Assembly: GCA_022559845.1 (NCBI GenBank)
Contig: CM040123.1
Location: forward strand, 319,653,933-319,717,932
DNA from: Amorphophallus konjac
Taxonomy: Eukaryota > Streptophyta > Magnoliopsida > Alismatales > Araceae
DNA: 64,000 nucleotides
Direction: 5' to 3'
Part shown: piece by piece, positions 44,654-54,869 of the stretch
Layout of the letters: every line of letters starts with the position of its first letter
How positions within the stretch are numbered: the first letter of the stretch is position 1
The notes under the pieces: generated by a model
What the model was told of the DNA's origin: nothing
Databases searched by the model: none
What the model saw: the letters and a program-made list of their open reading frames with translations, nothing else
Program-made: the position numbers and the translations under genes

Positions 44654-44812
44654 CATATCATTATATATATATATTATGTATATATTACTATTATATATAT
44701 ATTTCTTTTTTTCCTTTTTTTTCTTATCTTTTTTTTTCTTATCTCTTTTTTTTCTTGTTTTTTTCTTTTCTTTTCTTTTCTTTTCTTTTCTTTTTTTTCT
44801 TTTCCCCCTTTT
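44620..44812. repeat. (AT)n microsatellite followed by TTTTC-rich tract
   Basis: Near-continuous AT dinucleotides run 44630-44702. A T-rich stretch with repeated TTTTC follows to 44812. Confidence 0.9.
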
Positions 44813-45244
44813 TAAGGCCCCAATAAAAGGGGGTGGGGTGTCCCACTCGAACGACCCCTCTCTCATTTTCAAACTCTCCCTCTCTCTCTTTGTCCCTTCA
44901 GCTACCAACACCACTGTCGCCCGTTCTCCCTTCCCTCTTCTTCTTCTCCGACGAACGCCACCGCCATCTGCTGCCACCGCCGTTGCTGGGGTGAGGAGGC
45001 CACCATGGAGGGGCTTCCCCTCCCTTCCCCTTCTCTCTTCTTCCTCTCTTCCTCTCCACTTCTCCTTTCCTTCTCTTCCTCTTCTACTTTTTCCTTTCAC
45101 TCGGAGGACGACGGGGCCCTAGGCTCCCCTCTTTCCTCTTCCTTCTTCTTCTCTTCCCTTTCTTCCCTTCCTCTTCCCTTCTGGTTCTTCTTTTCTTCTT
45201 CTCTGCTTGTGTGGTGGAACAACGGCGGGCGCCGCCGGTGCCGC
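44813..45244 (+). other. Pyrimidine-rich leader-like segment
   Basis: CTTCTT and CTCTCC tracts with a possible ATG context at 45005 (ACCATGGAGGGG). I cannot assign a gene; frames are Ser/Leu/Phe-rich low-complexity. Confidence 0.3.
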
Positions 45245-45745
45245 TGAGTGAAGGCACAGGGGGATACCGATTGGGGAAGGCACCGGGGTGTGCCGGTGGC
45301 GAGGGCACGGGGTGGCACAGTGTGTGCCGGAGATAAGGGGGCATGGGTGTGCCGGAGTTAGGGGGCACAGGTGTGCCAGAGTTAGGGGCACGGGGTGTGC
45401 CGGTGGCGGGAGGCACGGGGTGTGCCGGAGTTAGGGGCACGGGGTGTGCCGCTGGTTGGAGGCACGGGGTGTGCCGGAGTTAGGGGAACGGGGTGTGCCG
45501 GTGGTGGGAGGCATGGGCTTTGCCGGAGTTAGGGGCACGGGGTGTGCCGGTGGCGGGAGGCACGGGGTGTGCCAGAGCGGAGGGGCATAGGGTGTGCCGG
45601 ATAGCGGTACGCTGGGCTGTGCCGGGGGAGCACCCAGGGGGGTGTGCCCGGTGAGAGGCACTGGGGATGTGCCGGTGGAGGCACAGGAGATTGTGCCGGG
45701 TAGGGGCACAGAGTGTGTGCCAGGTAGAGCCCCAAGGGGAGTGTG
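45245..45745 (+). repeat. GTGTGCCG minisatellite block 4
   Basis: A regular unit of about 30 bp containing GGGGTGTGCCGGTGG, GGAGGCACGG and GGAGTTAGGGGCAC. It is the most regular of the four blocks and lies just upstream of the plant-mobile-domain gene. Confidence 0.8.
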
Positions 45746-46021
45746 GCGGTGAAGGAAGCCCAGCTTGACCAAAAAATGGAGGAGCATCTGGTGCTGCCTT
45801 TTGTGCGCACAGTGATTTTTGTTGGGGCCGTCACTCCTTGTGGAAGCGCACCTGTGTCTTCCCTTTATGCCCCTGGCCTAGGGGAGACTCTGCCGAAATT
45901 TTGTCAAAAATTTATCGACGCTTTGTTCATTTTATTTCAGTGCAGCCTCTTCTAGTCTTCTTCCTTTTTTCTTTTACTCGTGGTTTGTTCTGATTTCAAA
46001 TCTTTTGCACCTTGTAGATAG

Positions 46022-48613
46022 ATGGCTGCCCCGAGTGGTTCTTCCGCTTCAGCTGCCGCCAGTGCCAAGCCTGCTCCATCTCTGGCCGTTCCTACAGTTA
46101 CATGTCACAATGTGGAGGATCTTGACCATGAACATGCCGAGGTGGCTTTGCTAGCCGAGTCATCAGACTCTGAGACCAGTACTGTAGAGTTCAGCCGTGT
46201 TGCCCTAACTGACAATGGTTTTACATTTGATTGGGCTGGCGACTATCGGAGGGACCATCCTAAGGACAAACACCTTCTGCACTTTTTGAAGCACCTCTGC
46301 CATCAGGACAGGAGAGACTTCAGAGCTGTGCGGGGGGCTGAATGCACAATCTTAAAATCCCGGGACAGCCTGCTATACAGCGTTAGCCATAGTGTGCCGA
46401 TGTATCTGGTGGGAGAACCACGGGGCTAGAAGTCCGTACTAGGGCTGGAAGCATTGACGCCAGCGGAGGATAAATTGGTACAGGCACCGGAATTCATTCC
46501 CGCCTGTTGGGACAACGCGGTAGGGCGGGTGCACAAGGAGCAGCCCCGCTTCGGTTTATTTCTGGCGCCGTTGAAGTGGGGGTATCGGGAGGAGCCCTAC
46601 CTTCTGGACTACCTGGCGATCCGCTTCAAGCATGAGCTGGCCTTGGGCTGGTTCGCTGAACTCAAGGTTCAAGACACCCATGTCTTCCAGGAGGGAGCAG
46701 TGGAATTTACTGAGTATGTGCTTTTCAACTACGGTCCTCTACTCATTTGGGTCGGTGTGTATCACAACATTTATGCCTCCCGCTACAGCTATCCAATCTC
46801 CAAAGGCCGATGCTGCAGGAGGATCGAGGTCTTCAATGCTGAGTTTAACACCTTCTACACTGCGGAGGGTGAAACTTCATTGGACCTGTGGAGTCTTCAC
46901 CAACTGAGTGGCTTGCCTATTGACGGGGAGTCGTACAAGGAAGTGTGCCTCCCCGATCTGATCAAAGATGAGACCGATGGGGATGGCATTTATACGCTCA
47001 GCTATTCTTACCGGTATCTCATGAAGGCATACCGGGAGCTGTACCAATCATCACACGGTGGGAAGCAGCCTCCCCATGGTGACCACAAGAGGGTCTGCCT
47101 AAGCCTATGGCTGAAGTATTTCTTTGACGGGTTGAAGAAGTACGAAGATTTCCCTTACGTCGACGTCGCTGTAGTCCGAAAAAAGCGCAGTAAAAGCAGG
47201 GCAGAGGTGAAAGTCCCGGCCTCGAAGGGGCATCGGAGTGGTGCTAACCCAGCAGGGGTCGACCCGATGACGCATTGTGCGGCCTTCTTGACCTACTGGC
47301 TTTGTTCCTTCTCCTTGTTGTATGGGGACGAGACTGTCGTCCGGCCCGATGCGATCTATCCTGCCTGCCAGATGGCATGGGGCATTAAGCTATCCTTGTG
47401 CCCAGCGTCATTGTGTTTGATATACAAGACGACCGGGGGCGTCAGTGCACACCTACTCCCATGCCAGGCCCGGTTCTTCGGATCGATTCATTTCTTCAAC
47501 GCCTAGGTCTGCTCCCTGTTCCCCGAGTATGCTCCACGCACTATTCAGTCTTGGGGGCTATTTCCACGCATGCTGGAGTTCGCAAGTGCTGAGCCAGGCT
47601 CGACGACTTTGCAGTTGTACAACATACGGGGCAGGCTTACAACCGTTCCACATGACTCGCCGGGCACCATTCATTTCTGGACCCTGTCCGCCCACTCCAG
47701 TCCCTTGGTGAACAACAAAATGGAGTGTCGGGATGACCAGGTGGAGAAATATCCCCACCCAATCAGTCAACAAATGGTGGTCCGCCCGCTGCTAGAGCCA
47801 AAACTGCGTGATTGGGCGTTGTCTATCCTCACGAGTGTACTGGTCTTCAGCAAAGGAGACGCCCTGCTGCTGGAACCATATTACCCCTTCCGCTTCGGGC
47901 GAAATTTCGGCTATGACCAGCATATCCCTATGTTCAGTGAACAGTTTGCTCTGCCTATGCAGAGTCTTCAGGGCAGCCCGACTGCTGAGCACACCCGAAC
48001 CTGGTGGGATTACTTTCATAGGGCAGATAGTGCTGCATTCAGGGTGCCGATGCCAGGGCGAGTTCCATGAGTAACTGTGGATTATATAAAGTGGTGGAAT
48101 GCCCGGACGGGGTTTTATCGGTTATGTATAACCGACTGCTGGGACGACGCCGAGCGGAAATTTCTGAGTAAACAATCGTCTGCCGTATTGGATATTGACC
48201 TGGAGCATCTGCTCCAACTGAAGCACGGCAAGGACAAAGAGGTAGTGGCCTACATGGCTGCGCGCAGGGAACCTTGGGAAGCCCGACCATTACCATAGAT
48301 TAAGATGCCGCCTGTTGCCAAGGATGAGTTCAAGAAGACTCTTGTGCATCTGTGCCGAGTTGGGACGGACCGTCTGGACCTCATCAATTACCCCTTCCCG
48401 ATAGAAGAAGAAGGCACCCCCTCACAAAGATGGCATCCTGAGATAGACCCGGCATGTCCTCATCGCACATTTATGAGGAGAGAAGAGCAAAGGCTCGAGA
48501 ATTACAAGGACACTACATGGCTGTACGTCCTTCTCCAAGTGCATGGGCTGAAGGCAGAGGACCCAGCGGGCGCCATTTCGAAAAAGCCTGCAGATCTCCT
48601 TCCATTATGCTGA
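46022..48613 (+). pseudogene. Plant-mobile-domain (PMD) protein gene, broken by stops
   Basis: One frame (ATG 46022, MAAPSGSSASA) is open over about 860 codons apart from TAG 46427, TAG 47504, TGA 48068 and TAG 48296. The PMD hallmarks are present: GETSLDLWSLHQLSGLPIDG (about 46869-46928) and, near 47277, FLTYWLCSFSLLYGD..IYPACQMAWGIKLSLCPASL. PMD proteins are found both as host genes and as extra ORFs in gypsy elements. Here the gene is antisense to, and downstream of, the gypsy pol at 52930-58440, matching the antisense extra ORFs reported in Tat-lineage gypsy elements. The molecular role is uncertain; host PMD proteins act in silencing and genome stability. It is a decayed copy. Confidence 0.72.
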
Positions 48614-50445
48614 CGGGTGGGGCATGGACCACTTCAGCCTTTATTGTCACCTCGCCTCCAAGCAGCACGCGGACCTGGTGCATCTTGCGAACCGCTGTGT
48701 GAAGGTTGGGGATGTCTGCTGGCTAGTCCAGGAGGCGGCCCGTCGAGACAAAGAGTCATCCTTGACTTACTGGCCGCTGTCACTAAAATTGTACACGAGC
48801 CCTCATGGTATGATGCTTCTCTATTTCTGCCTTCCATAGTTGCGGCTCTCTATGGTGCTGAGCGCTAATCGGTTGTTTTTTCTTTCTTTTTTTTTCACCA
48901 GATCATCCCTCCAGCAACCAGCTTGCGCTTTACCGGAACCTTCTCCGGTTCGTACAGAAACCCGCTCACTTCAAGGCAGCGGAACCGGCTCCCACCATGA
49001 CTCCTTTGCCGAAGGCCAAGAAGTGATCCGGGACGAGGTCGCCCGTGAAGGAGGCGTTGGCTACTGCTAAGGTGGCCGAGCGGCAGCGGGCAAAGCGGAA
49101 GAAGGCGGAGGCTGCTTCTGCCTCGACGATCCTCCCCCGAATTCCCCGGGCTCCATCCTTCGAGGAATTTGCCGCCGCTCGGGTTGAATCGAGTCGGCCT
49201 GCAGGTTAGGTCTTTTAGTCCTTGCAGCCCTTCAGGGCTTATTTGCACCTCAAAAATGATGCCCTTATACATGTGTCTTTATTTCAGCCACCGCGGAGGA
49301 ACCTGCTTCTATCTCTATTCCTGGTGTGGGTAAGGCCAGGGTTCACGGGGTAGTGCAGCCTGTTGAAGAGACTATCTTTGAATCAATCCCTGCTGTAGAA
49401 GTCGAGGAGGGTATTCTTCTTTATCATCTTGGTTGATTTTCTTCATTTCTCATGACCCTACAGGCACGGCTTAATTCAAATCATACTTCACTTGGCAGGG
49501 GCCGATGCAGCAGCCACTCGACCGAAGGTGGCTCCCATGGTACCTCCATTTGAGCAAATATATGTGAGGAGGGGGCGAAAGCCCAGGAGGTCACGGTTGC
49601 TAAGCCCGCGTGACGATGCACCGGCCATAGATTCTGACGCGGGAGCTCCCTTAGCAGCAAAAGAAGTGCCCACCCTGACCAAGTCTTTGTCGGGCGAGAA
49701 GGTAGATTACGGTTATTCCTCCGACGAGGTACTTTCAAATGAAGGCATACCTGAGGAACCCGAACTTCAAGTACCAGCTTGGAAAGCCCCAGTATTATCT
49801 GCTTCCTTGAGCTTGGTGGGACAAGCACTTGTAAGTGTGGACTTGTTTATTCGGGCTTCTCTCGAGGACTCCAACTAATTTCTTTGTTGTTATCATTTTT
49901 AAACTTAACAGGAACAAACCCCGCCGGAAGACATGGAGACTCATGTCCCGGGCTTAGAGGTCACCCGGCAGGAGAAAGCCACCGCGGCTTTGGACTAGCT
50001 GGCGTCCATAGTCGAGGCCTTGCTACAGGAGGAGGCCGCGGCAAGTTCGGATGCCCCCGCCCTGATAGTTGAGGTGCCGCAGCAAGAAGAGGCAGTACCG
50101 GTGTGAGTATAGACTTTTTCTTCTTGAGTTTCCCTCGGGACTGTTGATTTATTCTAAGCAGGACAGGCTTATGCCCCCCAAGGGGTCGCGGAGACTCATG
50201 CTCCAGCGACTGAAACCAGGGAAGGGGGCAAGATAACGCCAGAGACTGAAACCCAAGAAAAGGGAGAAATAACGTCGGAGAGCAGCATAGTGCCGGTGGC
50301 TGAGGTAAGCCTATGGGCCTTTCGGCTCCTTTGAAAATGCAGCAATTCATTCCACATAGTGAGTGCCTAACCTTGCTATGCATGGCCAGACAATGACAAC
50401 GCTCATGGGAGCGCCTGTTGCCCGGGCTCGTAAAGCCGTTCCCAA
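48614..50445 (+). pseudogene. Downstream exons of the PMD gene, decayed
   Basis: After 48613 coding shifts frame (MDHFSLYCHLASKQHADLVH from 48624) and then appears as Ser/Glu/Ala-rich pieces separated by intron-like AT-rich gaps with GT..AG edges, for example ..CTTGGCAG|GGGCCGATGC at 49498 and ..TTAACAG|GAACAAACCC at 49912. The piece 49492-49878 includes RRGRKPRRSRLLSP. Low-complexity linker regions are usual after the PMD in such proteins. Exact exon limits cannot be set by eye. Confidence 0.45.
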
Positions 50446-51648
50446 ATGGAGGTCATCTTTTGGTCCGCGGGCGGCGCGACGGTTGAAGTCACTTCTGGGA
50501 CTGGACGCGGAACCCCTCGTGTCCCTCCTACCGTCGGCAATCGGCAAGCGACCTTCGGTTCTGCTCCCATCACCTCGGTGGCTGATCGTGCCAGGGGAAG
50601 CCCAAATTTTGGGGAAGATCTTGGCGGGCATCATTCTACCTCCGCGGGGGATCCAGACAAAAGAAGCGATAGGTCACTCGGAGGTAGCATCAGGTCGAGC
50701 TTTGCTCCCTCTCCTTCTCCAACCGAGATCAAGACTCTTGCCTTGCCAGCGTGCGAAGTACCGGCGAATCTAAATCCTATTGGGGAGGTGGAGACGGAGA
50801 CAAATCCGTCTACCGTGGTAGTTGTTTCAGCCTCTGTGGCCATTTGCCATTCTGTCGAAGCTGTGGCTCTGGTCCCAGCATCACAACTACCAGCAATGGG
50901 CCCGGGCCTTGGAGATGCGGCGGCGGTAGAGCAACCTCTCGTAGCATGGACACCAGGTGACTCCACTACAGTCCTACCTTCGCCTTTGGCGGTGGTCGGC
51001 CAGGGACTTCCTCCTGAGATAGAAGCCCCCCACCACTCATACCTGACTCTCCCGTCCTCATCAGCCATGGTCGACACCGAGCTATGGGCAACCGTGGATA
51101 GTGCCGTCGAGTTCGATCCACCTACTGTGCCCTCAATAGGCCATGCCACTTCAGACCTACCAGTCCGTCAGACCCTGTTGACGCTGTGGTCCATGATGTT
51201 TGCTGATCCCTCACTCACGTACCAGGGGGTGTGTACCATGGTCATGCAGCTGATCGGGGCCCTACAAATAATGGGTTTCCTGCTGGAGGAGTGGTCACGA
51301 CGTGTTATATTGTTATTGAAATATGTAAACCGTCGCGAGTTCCTTGAGTCGCAGGCCCCAACTGAACTCACGGATATCGGCGCCCAGAGGGACGAATACC
51401 TGTAGGCCTTAGAAGTCCGAAGAGACAACCGGGAGTAGCATCGGAGAGCCTTGGATGAATGCCGGGGCAGCATTCGAGCTTTGGAGAACAGAATAGAGAG
51501 GCTCAAGGGATGGCTTGCTAAGGCCGAGTCTGATCTTGCCGAGGCTGAGGCGACCAAGGTCAGAGAAACCGAGGAGTTGGGTGTCCCTGAGGTCGAAGTG
51601 GCTTCCGTGACGACAGAGCTAGAGCACCTCGAGACACAGGAAAACTGA
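50446..51648 (+). pseudogene. C-terminal part of the PMD-associated ORF with coiled coil
   Basis: An open frame of about 400 codons has TAG stops at 51403 and 51436. It is Pro/Ser/Val-rich, then ends in a coiled coil (ALENRIERLKGWLAKAESDL, about 51475-51534, then VASVTTELEHLE). It lies immediately after the PMD pieces on the same strand and is probably the 3' exon of that gene. No enzymatic motif. The start chosen here is just the first ATG in frame; an exon boundary upstream is more likely. Confidence 0.45.
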
Positions 51649-52080
51649 CTGCTCGAAATGGTGAACTTTCCTTGCGTCGGGATTCTCCCTCTTGAGAAAA
51701 TTTTCCGAGGGATAGACTAGCCGCCAATCCTCCTTTTCTTCTACTTCCTCTCTTTTTGTGTAATACCGGGGTATGCCCCGGAGCCCATGTAGCTTATTTT
51801 TTTAAAAAAATGAATAGAATACAATTGTTTCATATGCCTCTTATGTGTGTATGGTTTTCGGAAATCTTTCCCTTTCTTTCTTGCCCTGTGATGAAGTGCG
51901 GGTTCGTACTAATAGTTCATTCGGGGAAAGCCCAGTGGGGTTCGCGTGGGAGGATAGGAGAGTGCTCGCCCCTCCAAAGGAGGGACGAGGGGATCACTCC
52001 ACCATGTCCGCCGTGCGATTAACCAAATGGTGACACCGGGGCACTCGGCCTGAGTAGGTTGATTCGACCTTAGAGGGGTG
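51649..52080. other. Spacer between PMD gene and tandem repeats
   Basis: Probably the 3' untranslated part of the PMD gene and of the opposing gypsy element (TTGTGTAATACCGG near 51755). No gene recognised. Confidence 0.35.
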
Positions 52081-52245
52081 AAGAGAAGAGTTTGTTCCTT
52101 CAATGACCTAGAAGGGAGGTCCGGGTCAAAATGGGTTGTTTGTCACCCGAAGGGACGGAGAGAAGAGTTTATTCATTCAATGACCCAGACGGGAGGTCCT
52201 GGTCAACAGGGGTTGTTCGTCACCCGACGGGGTGCCGGGGCTGAT
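52081..52245. repeat. Two-unit tandem repeat, about 82 bp
   Basis: AGAGAAGAGTTTGTTCCTTC (52083) and AGAGAAGAGTTTATTCATTC (52161), each followed by AATGACC..GGGAGGTCC and GTTGTT.GTCACCCGA. Confidence 0.65.
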
Positions 52246-52317
52246 GTGGTTTGTTTGTTTCTTGAAGTATTTGTTGGTACGGGGCTAGTGCCAATGCAAG
52301 GAAGAGGGTTGATTCCC

Positions 52318-52700
52318 TAATCCCGAACGGAAGGTCCGGGTGAGGTGTTCTTTCGTCAGTGCCGACAAGATGTCAAGGGCTGACATGGTTTGTTTGTCTC
52401 TTGATGTTTTCATTGGTACGGGGCTAGTGCCAACGCAAAGAAGAGGGTTGATTCTCCAATCCCGAACGGAAGGTTCGGGTGAGGCGTTTTTTTTCGTCAG
52501 TGCCGACAAGATGTCAAGGGCTGACATGGTTTGTTCGTCTCTTGATGTCTTCATTGGTATGGGGCTGGTGCCAACGCAAGGAAGAAGGTTGATTCCCCAA
52601 TCCCGAATGGAAGGTTTGGATGAGGTGTTTTTTCATCAGTGCCGACAAGATGTCAAGGGCTGACATGGTTTGTTTGTCTTTTGATGTGCTCTTGATAACA
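52318..52700. repeat. Three-unit tandem repeat, about 140 bp
   Basis: Units begin near CCCGAACGGAAGGTCCGGGT (52322), 52462 and 52603 and include AGTGCCGACAAGATGTCAAG and GGGGCTAGTGCCAA. Tandem repeats between pol and the 3' LTR are common in large gypsy elements. Confidence 0.8.
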
Positions 52701-52737
52701 AGAGTGAGTGTTAATCACGGGGGACTGGTTCCTCTTC

Positions 52738-52850
52738 CCCTTTTCTCTCTTCTTCCCCCCTTTTTTTCTTTTTTTTCTTCTCTTCTCTTTTCTCTCTCTT
52801 TTTTCTTTTCTCTTTTTTTTTCTTTCTTTCTCCCTTTTTTGAAAAAAAAG
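52738..52850. repeat. Pyrimidine tract (purine on the minus strand)
   Basis: CTTCTTCTCT/TTTTTTC run. On the gypsy coding strand it is a long purine tract downstream of pol. It may be a PPT remnant, but no LTR edge is visible beside it. Confidence 0.5.
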
Positions 52851-52944
52851 AAAAATGAGGGTAAATAGTGGCCAAGCCATCTGGACAATAGTAACGCAAA
52901 TTCGCCCGCAATAGGGCAGAGAAATGTATTATTCATTGAATTGG

Positions 52945-54023
52945 GGAATCGGAGCGTGGTACAACCTCAAATGCCTACCTTTAAGAGGTGGAAACTGAAC
53001 CTCCCCCCGATGATTGATGATTACATACGCTCCGCCCTCGTAAACTTTCTGGATTACATAGGGTCCAAGTCAATTCTCATTTAGCTTGCCCTTGGGGTTG
53101 GAAGCCATGACTTCTCTTCTCTTGACCATAACGAGGTCACCCTTTTTGAATTCGCGTTCCTTGACGAGCTTGTCAAAGGCACGCGCTATTCGGGCCTGAT
53201 AGACCTAGATGTTCTGCTGGGCTTGGAGTTGTTTCCCCTCCAAGTTGGAGAGCTCTTCGTGCCTTCGCTTGACATTTGTTTGCTCTTCTCGGACCAACCC
53301 GTGTTGGATTATGACCCAACGGGAGGGTATTTCCAACTCGATGGGGACAATCGCTTCCGAGCCATACACCAAGGAAAAAGGTGAACAACCCGTCGGAGTT
53401 TTGTATACAGTTCGATATGCCCACAGAGCTTCGTACATCTTCTCTTCCCAGTCTCTTTTGTTGGAATTAATAATTTTGGCCAAGAGAGTACAGAGAGTTT
53501 TATTAAAAGCTTCAGCCAAGCCATTGGCCTGCGGGTTGTAAGGGGTTGACATCCTCCAGTCATTCTTGTATTTTTCTGCCAGCCGGTAGACCTTCTGGTT
53601 GCAGAAGTGGCTGCCATTATCTAAGATAATTTGGTTTGGGGTGCCAAACCGGAATATGATGTTACGACGGACAAATCTGACGATGATTTCCCCAACCACT
53701 TCTTTCAGAGCAACAGCTTCTGCCTAGTGGGAGAAGTAGTCAGTTGCCGCCAAAATATACTTGCACCCAGCGGATGACGCAGGTAGTGGACCCACGACGT
53801 CTGTTCCTCATTGGGCAAAAGGCCAGCTGGGCAATGTTGGATGTAGCGGCATGGGTGGTCTCCTGGGCACCGTCGTGTGCTCCTGGCATTTCTGACAAGA
53901 CTTGGCATACTTGCAGCAGTCGTCAAACATTGTCGGCCAGTAGTAGCTGAGCTTCTTTATTTCAATCTTCATTTTTTGTCCCACCTGGTGTGCACCAGCT
54001 GTTCCGGTGTGAACCTCCTTCAT
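52945..54023 (-). pseudogene. Gypsy integrase (H2C2 zinc finger, DDE core, C-terminal domain)
   Basis: Reading down the minus strand: GAHQVGQKMKIEI..YYWPTMFDDCCKYAKSCQKCQ is the HHCC-type zinc finger (H near 53990, CxxC near 53890). GTDVVGPLP gives the first catalytic Asp, LDNGSHFCN (about 53600-53630) the second, and NGLAEAFNKTL the Glu. The end FKKGDLVMVKRREVMASNPKGKLN..GPYVIQKVYEGGAY (about 53150-52990) is the usual C-terminal fold. Trp-to-stop changes lie at about 53806 (TGA) and about 53727 (TAG), so it is not functional. Confidence 0.85.
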
Positions 54024-54089
54024 GAATTTCTAGGCTTCTTCGGTGGATAGGCATCGGAGGAGTACCTTTCGCTTGGCATCCGCCATGAT

Positions 54090-54866
54090 TCAGAATAAGA
54101 TCATGTTCCAGACCTCGTAAGAGTCCTTTGTTCTGATCAACTTGATCTTCTCTTCCCCTTGCCTGGGAAGTTGCTGGTATTTAAACCACTGCATAAGGGG
54201 GTCCCTCCAGTCGGGTAAGCTGATGGCTTCCGCTATGGCGACCTTAAGTTCTTCTTCTTCTGGATCTTCTATCATGCTAGGCACTTGGCGCTGATTTACC
54301 ACCCAGATGCTGAGGGATCCATCTGGCGGTACCACCAATGAACTTGCCAACTTCGCCAGTGCATCGGCTTGTTCATTTTCTCCTCTGGCAACGTGGCCTA
54401 TCTCAATGAGGTAGAATTGCTCCATGAGCCGTTTCACCTTAGCGTGGTAAGGGGTGTAGCTTTAGCTTTCGGACGTCAAACTATCCTTGGACCTGCTTGA
54501 CGATCAACAGTGAATCGCCAAATACTTGTAGCATTCTGATCTCCATTTGCAAAGCGACTTGGAGGCCGATGATCAGAGCTTCATACTCTGCTTCATTGTT
54601 CATGCAGGGCTTGCTGATGGAACAGGAGGTGTGCAACACTTCTCCCTCCGGAGACTTGAGGACGATGTCGGCCCCGGCCCGTACTTTCGTATGCCGGATG
54701 GGGTTGTTTCTATTCTCGAAGCCCCATCAAAGTACAGCTGCCACGTGATCTACTGGACTTGGTCAACCTCTAGTGTCTCGTCTTCAGGTAGCTCTACTTC
54801 CAATGGAGAGTCTTCAGGTACAGGGTGCGCTGTGAAGAAGTCTGCAACGGCTTGACCTTTAACGGC
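54090..54866 (-). pseudogene. Gypsy second RNase H-like domain, frame-shifted
   Basis: KGQAVADFFTAHPV precedes WQLYFDGASR (about 54739). After a frame shift near 54690 the sequence continues CMNNEAEYEALIIGLQVAL, then returns to frame for GHVARGENEQADALAKLAS (about 54330-54390), the H..R.N..AD..AK signature at the RNase H end. The order after RT is normal for gypsy elements. Confidence 0.78.
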
Positions 54867-54869
54867 CTT

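Noticed and set aside
44612..45122. Overlapping Lys/Arg/Glu-rich and Phe/Ser-rich frames of about 150 codons
   Set aside because: Low-complexity AT, TTTTC and CTTCTT tracts.
46454..46480. A separate gene start at 46454 for the second PMD segment
   Set aside because: The segment is in the same frame as the upstream piece and separated only by a TAG; the PMD continues across it.
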